In this document: positions 1 through 11,182 of the stretch, in pieces
Numbering within the stretch: position 1 is the first letter of the stretch
Layout of the letters: each line of letters opens with the position of its first letter
The notes under the pieces: generated by a model
Seen by the model: the letters and a program-made list of their open reading frames with translations, nothing else
The model's database searches: none
Told to the model about the DNA's origin: nothing
Program-made: the position numbers and the translations under genes
Assembly: GCA_900239685.1 (NCBI GenBank)
Contig: OENT01000027.1
Coordinates: 248,001 to 312,000 of the forward strand
Direction of reading: 5' to 3'
DNA: 64,000 nt
Source of the DNA: Rotaria macrura
Lineage: Eukaryota; Rotifera; Eurotatoria; Philodinida; Philodinidae

Positions 1-3000
1 TTATAGTTTTAGATCTATTCAAAATAAGTCTAATATCATTCGTGTGTTAACAAGTATGAATCATAACACATTAAGGGTGTGGATGGGTGTGGATTTTCTT
101 CTTCTAATCCACATCTACGTCCACACACCCAAAAGAATGCAATCCTATTTTATGAATTTTTAGTTATTATGTTCATGGGCTACTTAACATATTTCAATTA
201 TCTTATAGCCTAACGTTTCTTTGAATTTAATTCACCAGTAATTTTGTCTTTCGCCTAGAACATGATCAATATTTAAGAAAAAAAAAATATGAAAATTTGT
301 TCTACTCAACCAGTGTTCTGTGCGATCTTAGTGCAAAAAGAATTATTCCAGAGTCAAACATCGTCGGCTGATTTTTTCTTTTACGTTTTTCGAATAAGTA
401 CCAGAAAATTGCGTTTTAAGTTGAAAAATATTTTGTGATTCTTGTCTGAAAAACAATGACAAAAGACAGATTTCATAGTCTAAATTGAGATTGAAGTAGC
501 CAATGAATAATTCATAGAATTATTTCCTGCACGTCGTATGCTTAGTAGAGAGATGAACATCTGTTAATGGAGAATACAAATCATATGGTAAGGTTCTTGA
601 TCTAGGCATGTACTTATAAATTGAATCCAAAGCATAACATATTTGATGAAAAAGTGAAAGAAATTAAAAGACAAAAAAAATGAAATGAATAAATATCGAC
701 GACAAGAATCAAAGTCTCTCTCACATATCGTTTTTTTTCTAACTCTATCCTTTGACATGACATCCATCATTATCTTTTTAAAAAAGAAACGTTTCCTTTA
801 TTCATTTCTTTTGAACATATGTCCCTATATCATACGAATCAATGTAAACTGCTCCCTTTTTGAAATATCAGGATACATTGAACAATTAATGAAAACTATT
901 CATAAGTATTGAATTCGATTTTTTAAATCGATATAGAGCTAATTTCTTTAAATCATTTGAATTTTCTATAATATATTCTAGGGTTAGTGGAGAACGTGAA
1001 GTTTTACATCAATATGTGTTCCTGAAGTATTCATAGAATAAAGATACCATATAGTTCATTTGACTAACAAAACTTCCCCATAGTTTCAATATGACACACG
1101 TTTTTTGTTTGTATGATAGTATTGAAACGTGTGCAGAATGTCTATGCGTTAGATAAAACATGTCATAACTCACGACATGAACTAAATGGGAATAAGAAGA
1201 AATCTTACTAAAAAATGATGCATTGTGATGTTTCATATACTCTTTGAAACAAAAAGAAATAATTAGCATCATGAAATTGTTTCAATAATTCCCGAATGAT
1301 CTATTTATATACCGGATAAAAGTACCTTTTTTCAACGGAACGTACGTGAAATCAAAGAGTTTTTGCAAAAAACAATATTCTTAACAAAAGATGAAGGCTT
1401 TCATCTTGGATTGTATACTTGAGACTAGGTGCTCATACATATATTGTAGATTTGAGTTTTGTGCTAAAGTTTGACATTTTAGTAAAGAGTTTTGAAAGTC
1501 CATATCGGCGTAGATAATTTTCAGTATAAAGAAATTACGCCACAAAAACAGTTTCAGCGAAATCAGGTCTTGGTTTTTTGAAACTATACTCATGGTCCTT
1601 GAACGGTAACATTCTTATTAATTGATCATGGAAGTGCTTTAAGAAATCTTTGATACTTTTTTATTGTTAACTACAGAACAATATGTAATCAGCTCTCAAC
1701 AATCCATTCATTGCTGACAATTATATTCATAGTGTAAACGACTAAACAGCTTAATATGCAGTGATTATTGTAGAAGATATATTTTCCCAGAAAAAAAAAA
1801 CTTCTATTTTTGTTTCCACATCGATTGCTTCATGGCGATATAGTGAGAACAAATTGCGTATAGTAAAAAAAGCAGATAGACTTTTTATCGAATATAGTAC
1901 CGTTGCTTTTCCATTGAATGTTTCAAGTTAATGAGTAGGCTAAGTCAACTCATCGAAATAAGGTTACTTTTGTTGACGCGTTGATGAATAAATAACACTA
2001 ATTCTTCTAATCACTTTTTTTATTGATGATGATCGTTGAGAAGAAATCAATAGCAATTAGAATTGAAAAATATTGTTCGCTTTAGAATCAATTACTCATA
2101 GAATCAAATAGCGCATCATTCTTGTAGTAATATCTTCTTTTATTCGCTTAACAATCACATTGATTACAGGAATTTCCTATGTAAGAATTGTCCAAATTTC
2201 TTTATGATGTTTCAACTTAGAAATCATTTGTTTGGAATATTTATGTATTGATCCATGTGTATGTTTGTAGTTTGTTTTACAATTTTTGATGGCATTACAC
2301 GCAACTTCATTTGATATAAAAATTACTAGACAAATTCGGATGTGTTTCATACGTTGATTTAAACAAAATAGATTTTATTTATTTGTTATGGCAATCGAAG
2401 AACCTTAATTATTTTCATCGGTATATTTTTCTTATGTTTCATTTTAACATCGATTTTTGCATCACCAAAGAAATCAACTAACCATGCGTATTATTGATAG
2501 ATACTTCAAGATGTTGAATCACAATTTATTCTCATACCATACATAAATGATAGATATGTTAAAAAATACACATACATTTGTAACGTATCAATTCGATTCA
2601 TCTTTAGCACGTAGAAGAACGAAAATATCATGTGCATGATTACTTTTTTGTCACATAAAAAAAAATTAAGATCCCTCGTTTGAATAACAAAAATCGGAAC
2701 TTTCAATTGAATAAACTTCGAATGCGTTTTACGGCGATACTACCTGCCAGCATATCGAAATGAAACACAAGTAAGAGATCTAGAACATAATGTTCGATAT
2801 AACACAGTGTCGTCGAAGATATGAAGAAACAAACGTCAAAGAATTTTATGGTCAAATTTTATTTGATAAATAATCAAACATATCTTGATTTGATATTTTT
2901 TTAATTATTCAAATAGAACCTTGTTCTTATTTGTTGTAACGATAACGTTTCAAACAAAATATTTTCGAAAGATCCTTTGATATTTTGCCAATGATAGCTA

Positions 3001-3350
3001 GTTTTGATCGAGTTTGACAACATTATCTTGAATTTTTTATTATCGAATGTGATGTATCGCTGCATGTGTGTTATAGTACAAGGTTACATATTACGACCTC
3101 TTGACTATTTCAAATATTTTAATACCATATGCCTGGTACATACTTTTCTGTCTTACTACATCACAAGACATGATAAATATCAATGTATGATTGATAGTCA
3201 TCTATCAATAGAATCAGATTCTACTACATGTAGTGCTTGTTCATTCACATTTTTTCAAATTTACTTTTCTGTCTTTTTTCATTAATTCTACGTACTAGTT
3301 TATAGAGTGCATAATGAAAAAAAAACAGTGAACAATATTTAGTTCATAAT
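1..3350. other. Gene-free left flank
   Basis: I see no convincing coding exon on either strand across this stretch. It is AT-rich, and its open frames are short (under about 95 codons), low in complexity and without family resemblance. The one structured element is a GT-rich imperfect hairpin at 75-130, listed separately. The stretch lies downstream of the minus-strand gene at 3448-4718. Confidence 0.6.
75..130. repeat. GT-rich tandem 10-mer facing an imperfect inverted copy
   Basis: The 10-mer GGGTGTGGAT occurs twice in tandem at 75-94. After a short pyrimidine spacer, a CA-rich arm at 106-130 is an imperfect reverse complement of it. The segment could form a hairpin of about 20 bp. The GT-rich unit recalls degenerate telomere-like DNA, but two copies are too few to call it telomeric. 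Confidence 0.5.
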
Positions 3351-3356
3351 TTTATT
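3351..3356 (-). terminator. AATAAA polyadenylation signal
   Basis: An AATAAA hexamer on the minus strand, about 90 nt past the stop of the gene at 3448-4718. Its placement fits 3'-end formation for that gene. It is a short motif in AT-rich DNA, so chance occurrence is possible. Confidence 0.4.
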
Positions 3357-3447
3357 CATGAATATAGGTCAACTAATATTAAAAAAACCTATTTAATATT
3401 ATTTTTTCAGCCTGTTCTTAAATTGGTTTGAATTTGTGGGCAAACAA

Positions 3448-4718
3448 TCAATAATTATAAGGATTATTGTTAGGGTATGGCTGAGGGGAAGAGCCGAAGG
3501 GTGGGGGTGCTGCTGTAAAATGTTGTTGTGAACCAGGAAATAAATGTGATGCAACACTTTGAAGTGGATTGTATGGGGGTTGGTTAGTATTGAAAAGATG
3601 TGATGCAACAGAACGCATAGCTGGTGATGCATAACCAGCAGTAGTCGGTGGTGGTGGCGGTGGGGGTTGATTTTGCATCGCGTTCCAAACATGTTGTACA
3701 GCTTGATTGTTGTTTCGATGTGCTGCAAGCGTTGGATCGTTCATTAAAAGTTGACATGCAGAAATAAGATCACCCACATTACGTGATTTTTCATAGGGAT
3801 TTTGAGGATTTTGATGTTGGGAAAAAACAGGTATACCACATTTGGCAAGTGCATCATTGACTTCTCGAATTTCAATAAGTGAAAGTTCTGCCGCAGCTCT
3901 TCTATGAAAGTTAGCATCAGAATGACTGAAGCTACGCAAACGAGTAACGTGATGTTTCGGTGATGCAATTCCATCGTAACTATAATCTTCGAGCACAGAT
4001 GCACGGGCTGGACTTTTCGGTCCATGATCATGTGTTGTTATATGCACTGCATTGGGTTTACGATGTTGGTTATTTAATAAACAATGACTTATACAATCTT
4101 CTAAGTCTGAAAATGTGCCATTGCCCAAGTAGGTTGCACGACCATTATGTGTGTTAACTTTTTCAAAAATACTTGTAAATTTTTTGTCTCCTGGAATCTT
4201 TGAAGAAATTTTTGGTGTCGTTGGTTCATTTTCTAAATCACGTAGACTGACTCGACCAAGTGTTGGTGGTGTTGATTGTTTTGGTTTAGATTTTGTGCTT
4301 ATTGGATTACGTGCTCCTCCTAAAGCGTTATTGGTTTCTTTTCAAAATTCGAGAAAGACAATTTAAATTTTTGAATACCTGCACTAAGAAAACTTTTGAC
4401 TCCGCTTGTATTGTTATTAATGCGTCTTGAATCTGGCGTAGTGGACGTACTACTTTTTGATATCGATGATGATTTTCTTCGTTGAGAAAACCCCGAAGAA
4501 ATATGGGCTTGTGAAGCTAAATAAAGAAGATTTTAAGTTCTAAACAGTAAATCAATATCTGCTGACGTATTGTACTTACAATTATAATTATTTTCTTGTT
4601 CAGAAATCGACGAATGGCGAGATAAATGTTCACTTATTTCATGTGTCGGTCCTGTACGTACAGATTCAGATAGAACTGATTCAGGCGACTTTGTTGCTTG
4701 CCGACTACCGCCTTGCAT
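3448..4718 (-). CDS. Unrecognised, largely disordered protein, 3 exons, 382 aa
   Basis: Three exons join in phase: 4718-4580, 4516-4379 and 4319-3448, with introns of 62 and 59 bp and GT-AG borders. The protein is about 382 residues. The N-terminal third is rich in Ser, Thr and Lys and looks disordered. A short conserved-looking block with a DLEDCISHC motif follows near residue 165, then a helical-looking block around VNDALAKCGIPVF. The C-terminal part has a run of seven prolines after an NQ-rich stretch and ends in a Pro/Asn/Tyr-rich tail. No signal peptide or membrane segment is seen. I do not recognise a family; proline-rich tracts suggest SH3 or EVH1 type binding, which is only inference. 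The Met at 4718 is the first in the joined frame, and an upstream exon cannot be excluded. Confidence 0.65.
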
Positions 4719-5212
4719 TGAAGTTTTTGTACAAAAAATATTACTTGACTAATTTCGCGACTATTGTAACTACAATTCAAGGGAAATACAAGAGACGATG
4801 TAACGATTTTTACGCGGGGCCACTCAATCAAATAAGTCCTCCAAATTTAACAAAAGCCTTCGTTCTCTTCTCTACACTCATTTTCTTTCTTCTTTTATCC
4901 TTAATGCACCATGTATGAAATAATGTTGTTTTGAAATCAATCAAGATGGCCCTGTGTAGTTGTGACGATGAAATACAATCACGATAACCAGACTAAAGAG
5001 ATAGCAATGCAATGGCCATGAAAAAGAAGCTACACGATAAATATATTATTGATACGGTTGAAAGCTCTTTCGTTCCTTTTTTTAATTTTATATAAACGCT
5101 ACTCTATAACATTAGCCTTCATTCAGCATTTCATGGTGCACGTGTCTTTGTTTTCTTAATGTGCACGAAATTTGTATATATTTTAAAACATGAAAAGAAA
5201 AATAGAGATACG
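4719..5212. other. Intergenic spacer between two minus-strand genes
   Basis: This spacer lies between the 5' end of the disordered-protein gene and the 3' end of the protease gene. It should hold the promoter and 5' UTR of the former. I see no coding exon and no clear core-promoter motif. Confidence 0.5.
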
Positions 5213-6534
5213 TCAATATTTATCCATGACTTTATGTATCCAATCAATATCTGTTGAGATAGATGCGAATACATTATCATAATTAACATCTTCTGAACAT
5301 TCTTCAAGACCATAGCTAGCTACGCCAAATACATGCCATTTCCATTGTGTTCGACTTGTGTTTGATGTAACGCCAGCACGTACCATTAAACCAGCACCTG
5401 AATCTCCACTACATATGTTATTTCCGTTCTCATTTCTCCCACATATATGTAAATCATGATTAATCATTAGTTTTCCGCATGATTTTGGTGCTACTTTCAG
5501 TCGTGTTTTTCGCGGTCTATTAACTGCTGAAGATTTTGGAGATGAATGACCCCAGCCAGCAGTATATGCAAAATCACCTTCAGCTAATTGGTCTGCTTGT
5601 TCTGGTAAACATGCAATATCGATTGAGCGTGTTAGTTCCACAGGTTTCTCTAACTTAATCAGGGCTATATCATGAATAGGTGCTGGAGATCGTAGACTAA
5701 TGCGAAATTTCGGATTAATCAAATATAAAATAGGCTTTAGTACATGTCCATCTTTTTTTTTACTCGATCGATCATGGCTGCCAATAAATAGACTAATACC
5801 ATTTGTTGCATAGAGATTATTTTTCTTCGTGTCGAACATACAATGTGCAGCTGTGATGACCCATTGCGGATGAATAAGTGTACCAGCACAAAGTGTTACG
5901 CTAGTCGAGGATATGTCAGAACGACTTTCCATGCGAACCTTAAAGATAAAAAAGAAAACAAAAGAATTTTAGATTACTAAATCAAATATTCTTGAATATC
6001 TAAAAAATCTTACAAGCCAAGGATATTCACCAGGTTGCAAGGTATTCTTAACACCTGTACTCACTTTTAATTGTAGTGCTTTATTTACAATGGAATACTT
6101 ATTTTTAAAAGGCATTCCACATTGTTTAAGATCGTATTTTTTCTTCGGTTCATTTTCTTTTGAGTTCGTACTGTGTACAATGGCAATACACTGAGGTCCA
6201 CCACAAGGCTCAATGAACATTCGACTTTCGTCATTTATTGTTCGAAAATGAAAACATCGGTCACATTTTGTATATAAATTATGCTAAAAAAACAGACCAA
6301 ATTGAGAATAATTCAAAGAAATAATCTTCTCACTATTCTTTCTCTTGGAATTCGCCAAGGAAAATTCATTTGTATAACTCGTCGACTAGCGTTCGATAAT
6401 TGAACATGCACGGGCCATAAAGATGGTTGATTAGCATTCTATTTTCCAGTCAAATTCATAAGAATAGTACTTCTAATTTTCATACTTACACAAGAATAGA
6501 ATATATGGAGTAGTAATAATAAGTTTTTCAACAT
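5213..6534 (-). CDS. Secreted chymotrypsin-fold (S1) serine protease, 4 exons, 381 aa
   Basis: Exons 6534-6490, 6438-6334, 6283-6014 and 5938-5213 join in one frame. The first exon encodes a signal peptide (MLKNLLLLLHIFYSC), so the protein is probably secreted. Exons 2-3 give a Cys-containing N-terminal region (CDRC, CGGPQC) of no family known to me. The S1 domain starts near GEYPWLVRM and shows the catalytic His in TAAHC, Asp in HDIALIKL and Ser in GDSGAG. The usual GDSGGP is altered at its last two positions. The residue six before the Ser, which sets trypsin specificity, reads as Asn rather than Asp, so cleavage after Lys or Arg is unlikely. There is no IVGG-type activation site; the equivalent region begins with LQPGEYPWL. 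Activity is plausible because the triad is complete, but the substrate is unknown. Confidence 0.88.
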
Positions 6535-6891
6535 AGTTTCACACATTCGTCCGTAATACAATATGAAAGAATGAATCAACGTCGTCTTCGATAATAAAAT
6601 CGTTTTTATCACGTAGACTTTTAACGCGTGCCATTCTAGTCCACGCGTCCTTCTTATTCATGAAATGAAAAAATGCATGGCGAGGTAATTCAATGCTCGA
6701 CATTGCTTTTTTTTTACAATTAGTATTTGAAAGACTATATCTTATCATACTTCTATTTCACATCGATCTAATACATTTTGTCTGTTCGCACGAGACAATA
6801 TGTAAACAGAACAATAAAATAGAAGAAGTCTTCTCCAAAAAACAAAAAGAAAACGAATCGATTGAAATCGAACATTGTCGTTTAACAACAT

Positions 6892-6897
6892 TTTATT
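6892..6897 (-). terminator. AATAAA polyadenylation signal
   Basis: A minus-strand AATAAA hexamer 34 nt past the stop codon of the SLC43-like gene. The spacing is typical for a compact 3' UTR. Confidence 0.5.
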
Positions 6898-6930
6898 TCA
6901 ATAAAATTAAAATCCAATCAAAATCACTAT

Positions 6931-9034
6931 CTAATGATCAATCGTTGATTGAAGAGCTTTCATCTCTTCTTCATTCATTGATAAGCGGTTCTTTGCTTCC
7001 TTTTTAGATGTGAAGTATGTATTCCAAAGTTGAATCACATGTCCAATCATCACGATACACAAACACAAAATCACTAGCCATGCCTAGAATATCATAGCCG
7101 TATTGTATGTTTCCAAAAATGTTTCATCTGTATTACTTACTCTCCAAGCAAATGTTGGATTCGCTGCTAGACGAGTTAGACCGTACGTAACAAAACTAAC
7201 AATGCCTACCGTTGTCCACATTACTCCAAGAAGTGTACCAATAAATTGTGGTGGGAACCTTGAAAAACAAAAGCTATGCATATGGAAGATAAAAATTTCA
7301 TTCTAGACTTACGTTGTAGTGATAACAGCTTGACATCCAGTAATAAGCATCGTACGTGAAAACAGGAATATTGGTATTGCCAATATAGGAGCAACCATCG
7401 ATTGAAACATACAAATAATACAAAGTAGTATTGTTACTATCCAAGTCATTGTTTGTACGATAGAAACATTCAAAATTCGTCGACAATAGCCTATATCAAA
7501 TAAAATCAATAAGATTAGATTGAAACAAAAACATGATTTTCTATTCACCTTGATTCGCTTTATAATCAATCAGTATTCCACACATAGGTGCAATGAATAA
7601 ACTCAATGCTGCGCTCATGTTAAAGAAGAATGTAAGGCGATTAGCTAATAAAAAGCAAAAAAAAACATTAAACAAATGTCTAGATACTATTTACAAAAAC
7701 AATTCATTCTAACTTAATTGTAAATTCTGTCCTGTTAAATGCATAACCCATGGAAACCAAACTACAGGTAAAAATGAGATCGTAAGAAGGAGACAACTAA
7801 GAAAAATTGTCACAGAAACGAATATTGGATTTGTTAAATGTCGAGCTAATGAATCTTCTGATGTAACATTTACTACAACTAAACGTAAAATATCTTAATA
7901 ACAAACTAATTAGACTAGTCGATTCTCACCATTTTCATTTGTAGATACTTGTGTTTTGTTCGGTGTATCAGTACATTGAAAATGCCAATCAAAAAACAAC
8001 ATAGCACTAATAAACATAATAATTGAAAATGAAGCCCAAATAAATGCTAATGTCGATAGTGAAATCCATTTATTATCGATTAAAATCTGTTTTTGTTTTA
8101 CAATTATTATTTCAATACGAATGACATGCATTAGGAAATTTACCTGAAAAACTGCATACCAAATACAACTGCCCAGTGTAGCACCAGATATCAAGGATCT
8201 AAAGAAAAGCAAGAAAATGATCATACAAAACTTCAAGATAAATAGCAAAACTTACGTAACTAAACCTCGTTTTTCAGGAAAATTAGCTGCCACTGAAAAT
8301 GATGATATTAATACACACATTCCAGCCACAGATCCAAATACAGTATGTAATAAAATAAGACATTCGTAACCTAATTAAAATGATAAGAAACCTATAGATT
8401 GCATTAAGGTCACATGCACTATTGAATATTACCAGGTGCTAAAAATCCTAATGAGAGCCAACTAATGATGTGAAACGTACTAAAGAAAAATCAATTGTAA
8501 AAATTCACCGAAAATTAGATTTCTTGTTTTACATTGCGATTAATTTAAGTGTACGTGGTCCAAAAATATCTGCAATCATGCCAACGACAATAGCTGGTAA
8601 ATTATAAAAACCAATTCCCAATGCAAAAGCAAGCTAAAATGAATCATAGTTTATTTGATTGAGTTGATTATTAAGTGTAACCTGATATTCGTCCATTTGT
8701 CCTCGACAATCTTCAGTTATAGTTTTTGTATCATTCGAAATGATTGTTTCCGATATTATTGTGCAACGTGATTTATATATACCATAACGAGGTAATACAC
8801 CAAATAATGATCCAAATCCGAATATACTATGTTGAGAAATACGATCTTTCATCTACGAATTCAATTCATTGGTTTAATAAATACATACTTGCCAGCGACA
8901 AGATTAGTTTCAATAACAATCCAAATTAGTCCAATTAATTTCCAAGTCGAATTATTTCTTGATTCCTTTGAATCCTAAAATGACTTTAACTGCTTTTCGG
9001 AATATAAGATCACTGTTCATTTTACTTTCAACAT
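6931..9034 (-). CDS. SLC43-like major facilitator transporter, 13 exons, 474 aa
   Basis: Thirteen phase-compatible exons run 9034-9026, 8974-8889, 8826-8682, 8633-8533, 8479-8433, 8370-8256, 8198-8144, 8086-7930, 7878-7714, 7644-7549, 7490-7313, 7258-7141 and 7083-6931. The protein is a polytopic membrane protein of about 474 residues with roughly 12 hydrophobic segments. It has an MFS loop motif resembling GMIADIFGPRTLK between early membrane segments, and a late FPPQFIGTLLGV motif typical of SLC43 members (LAT3, LAT4 and the nucleobase transporter SLC43A3). An extracellular loop after the first segment carries several Cys. SLC43 proteins mediate facilitated uptake of neutral amino acids or purine bases at the plasma membrane; which substrate applies here cannot be read from the sequence. 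The first coding exon has only 9 nt (Met-Leu-Lys), so the start is the least certain part. Confidence 0.82.
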
Positions 9035-11040
9035 TGCTAAATTAATTCTCGTCAAATTAATATCAATCTAGGTTGAAACACTTGCTCTCTAAACATTAAA
9101 TAATAATTATGTAGTAGATGCTCTTATCTTAATTTAATATTTTCTTCAAAATCTTAAATTACTTAATAATTAACATAAAAATAGTTTAGTAGAGAACGAA
9201 GTCAAGAAAAAAACACTATGACTCTCTTAGTTCAGTAATAAATAATGCATGACAGTAAAAACAAAACATAGGAGCATAGAGAACACTGTAAGAAAAAGAA
9301 GATATGTGTACATCATTAGTATTGAAAGCAAGAAGAAGAAACACCAAAAAGAATGGTATCGATTCTATTTATATAACAAATAACAACATACTTTTTGGTT
9401 GCTTTTCTTGTTCTATGTTGAGTGCTTGTCATGCATGGCATTTACTCAAATATAGTTCTTTTTTGTAGTTGTACATGTTCGATATGAAAATATATGTTGA
9501 ATATTTTAATTATAGATAAAATATGTTTGTAGAATGATAATCAACGGTTCTCCTATATGGGAAAATAATTCATATTCATTATAAAAAAGAGAACGGTTTT
9601 CATTTTCTGAAATGTAGAAATGAAAAAAGCAGATGTTGATAACCATTAGTTACGGATCATCTTCATTGGATAGTATGTAAATAAATGACAAAATATAATG
9701 TCATCGTATCTTTAAGATATATGTTACAAAAGATGAAATAATTGAAGTATTCTCGTAGGTTTACTTAATCGATATTTGACTACAGATCGATGCCACGAGA
9801 TAGGAGAGAATGCAATTAACTCAACCGATGCTAATGACATGTTGTCATTGTTGGCATATCTCATCTCTGTAAAATATTAAAGAACTACTTCTCAGAAATT
9901 ATGTTTACGTAGCGTTTTCTTTATGATTATTTTCTTCGGATGTCAAGTATTCAAACGTATATCAGAGAGGAAAAACCTTCGACTTTGTTTCCTCATAGTA
10001 TAAAATCAGACAACACACATTCAAGCCGTATTATGTTCTTTGTTACTTTTCTTATGAGACAATTAATCAAACCTATAAATATGACTCGATTACATACTTA
10101 GTTCTTCAAGAATGATCTGTAAGACGAGACCATATCGAACATAGAAGCGCCTAACGAACCATTAAATATAACTTGTATCAATCGAGAAAACGAAAATTTT
10201 ATGACTTCTTTATAAATTATGTTCCTTATTCGTTAGTGAAACTGTCGTTCGAAACATTCTCTTACGGTGTTTCGATTAAAAAAACAGAAAAAAAAGAGAT
10301 CAGAAATCGATGAGATTACTTATGTATCCATGGAACAGGACCTGTGTCAATTTTTCATTAATCTCTATCAGATTTTCTTCAAGAATACCAATGAGATCAA
10401 GATGTGAACAACAATTTAGATCGATATCGAATAGAATAATGTATACATGTGTTTAAAATCAGGTTTGAATGAATGATCATTTAATTAATCACAATATGTT
10501 TTTATTCATGCACAGACCGGACAAAAATCGTTCATTGCAATAATTCCTTCTTATCAGACTCTTTGGTAACTAATGTGAAATAGTCTTCTTCTCACGTACA
10601 AAATAGAAATATTTGATTTTGTACAGACTCTTTTTTTTGTGGCCACCGGTTATGAGGCTTCTCCAATATTTTTTGTATTAGAATTCGATTTGAACAATGC
10701 AACAGCTGACTTTGTATGTACAGATGAAAACTATGTCTCACATAATCAATTAAAGATAAGTACAAAAATGCATCGATCCACATTTTCGTTTGATCAAACT
10801 GATGCACGTCTGTTCATTAAGACTTCATATGTCTATTCGATTTGATGACATAAAAAAAAAAAGAACTTTTCTCATTAGTTTTCAATTCACAATGATCTGT
10901 AAACTAATAGAAGCGTCTGTCGTCATGTTTTTTTCTTCTGTTTCAAAGTTAATTATTATCAAAGCAAGAGTCAATATTAATTTCAGTTATCCATGAAGTA
11001 GATCAATACTATTTAATTATGAAAAATCTTCTCTTTGTTT
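9035..11040. other. AT-rich spacer without recognised gene
   Basis: This is the spacer between the 5' end of the SLC43-like gene and the 3' end of GCN1. I find no exon chain. One plus-strand open frame (about 10639-10845) has a fairly protein-like composition, but it matches no family and shows no splice partners. Confidence 0.5.
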
Positions 11041-11043
11041 CTT

Positions 11044-11049
11044 TTTATT
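11044..11049 (-). terminator. AATAAA polyadenylation signal for GCN1
   Basis: A minus-strand AATAAA hexamer about 135 nt past the stop at 11183. It supports the idea that the GCN1 transcript ends here and does not continue to further exons. Confidence 0.4.
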
Positions 11050-11182
11050 TCATCATATTCAACAAAACACCAAAGTTATATTTAAAAAACAAACAAATAA
11101 TGGAAAAGCACAATTTGGTGTTAATGTTTATGTTTTTCTTGTTTCTTGTTTTCTTTTCGTTCTTTTTTGTTTTTGCAAAATT

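Noticed and set aside
685..912. Open frames near the left edge on both strands
   Set aside because: Short, poly-T or poly-A driven, overlapping on both strands, with no homology signal.
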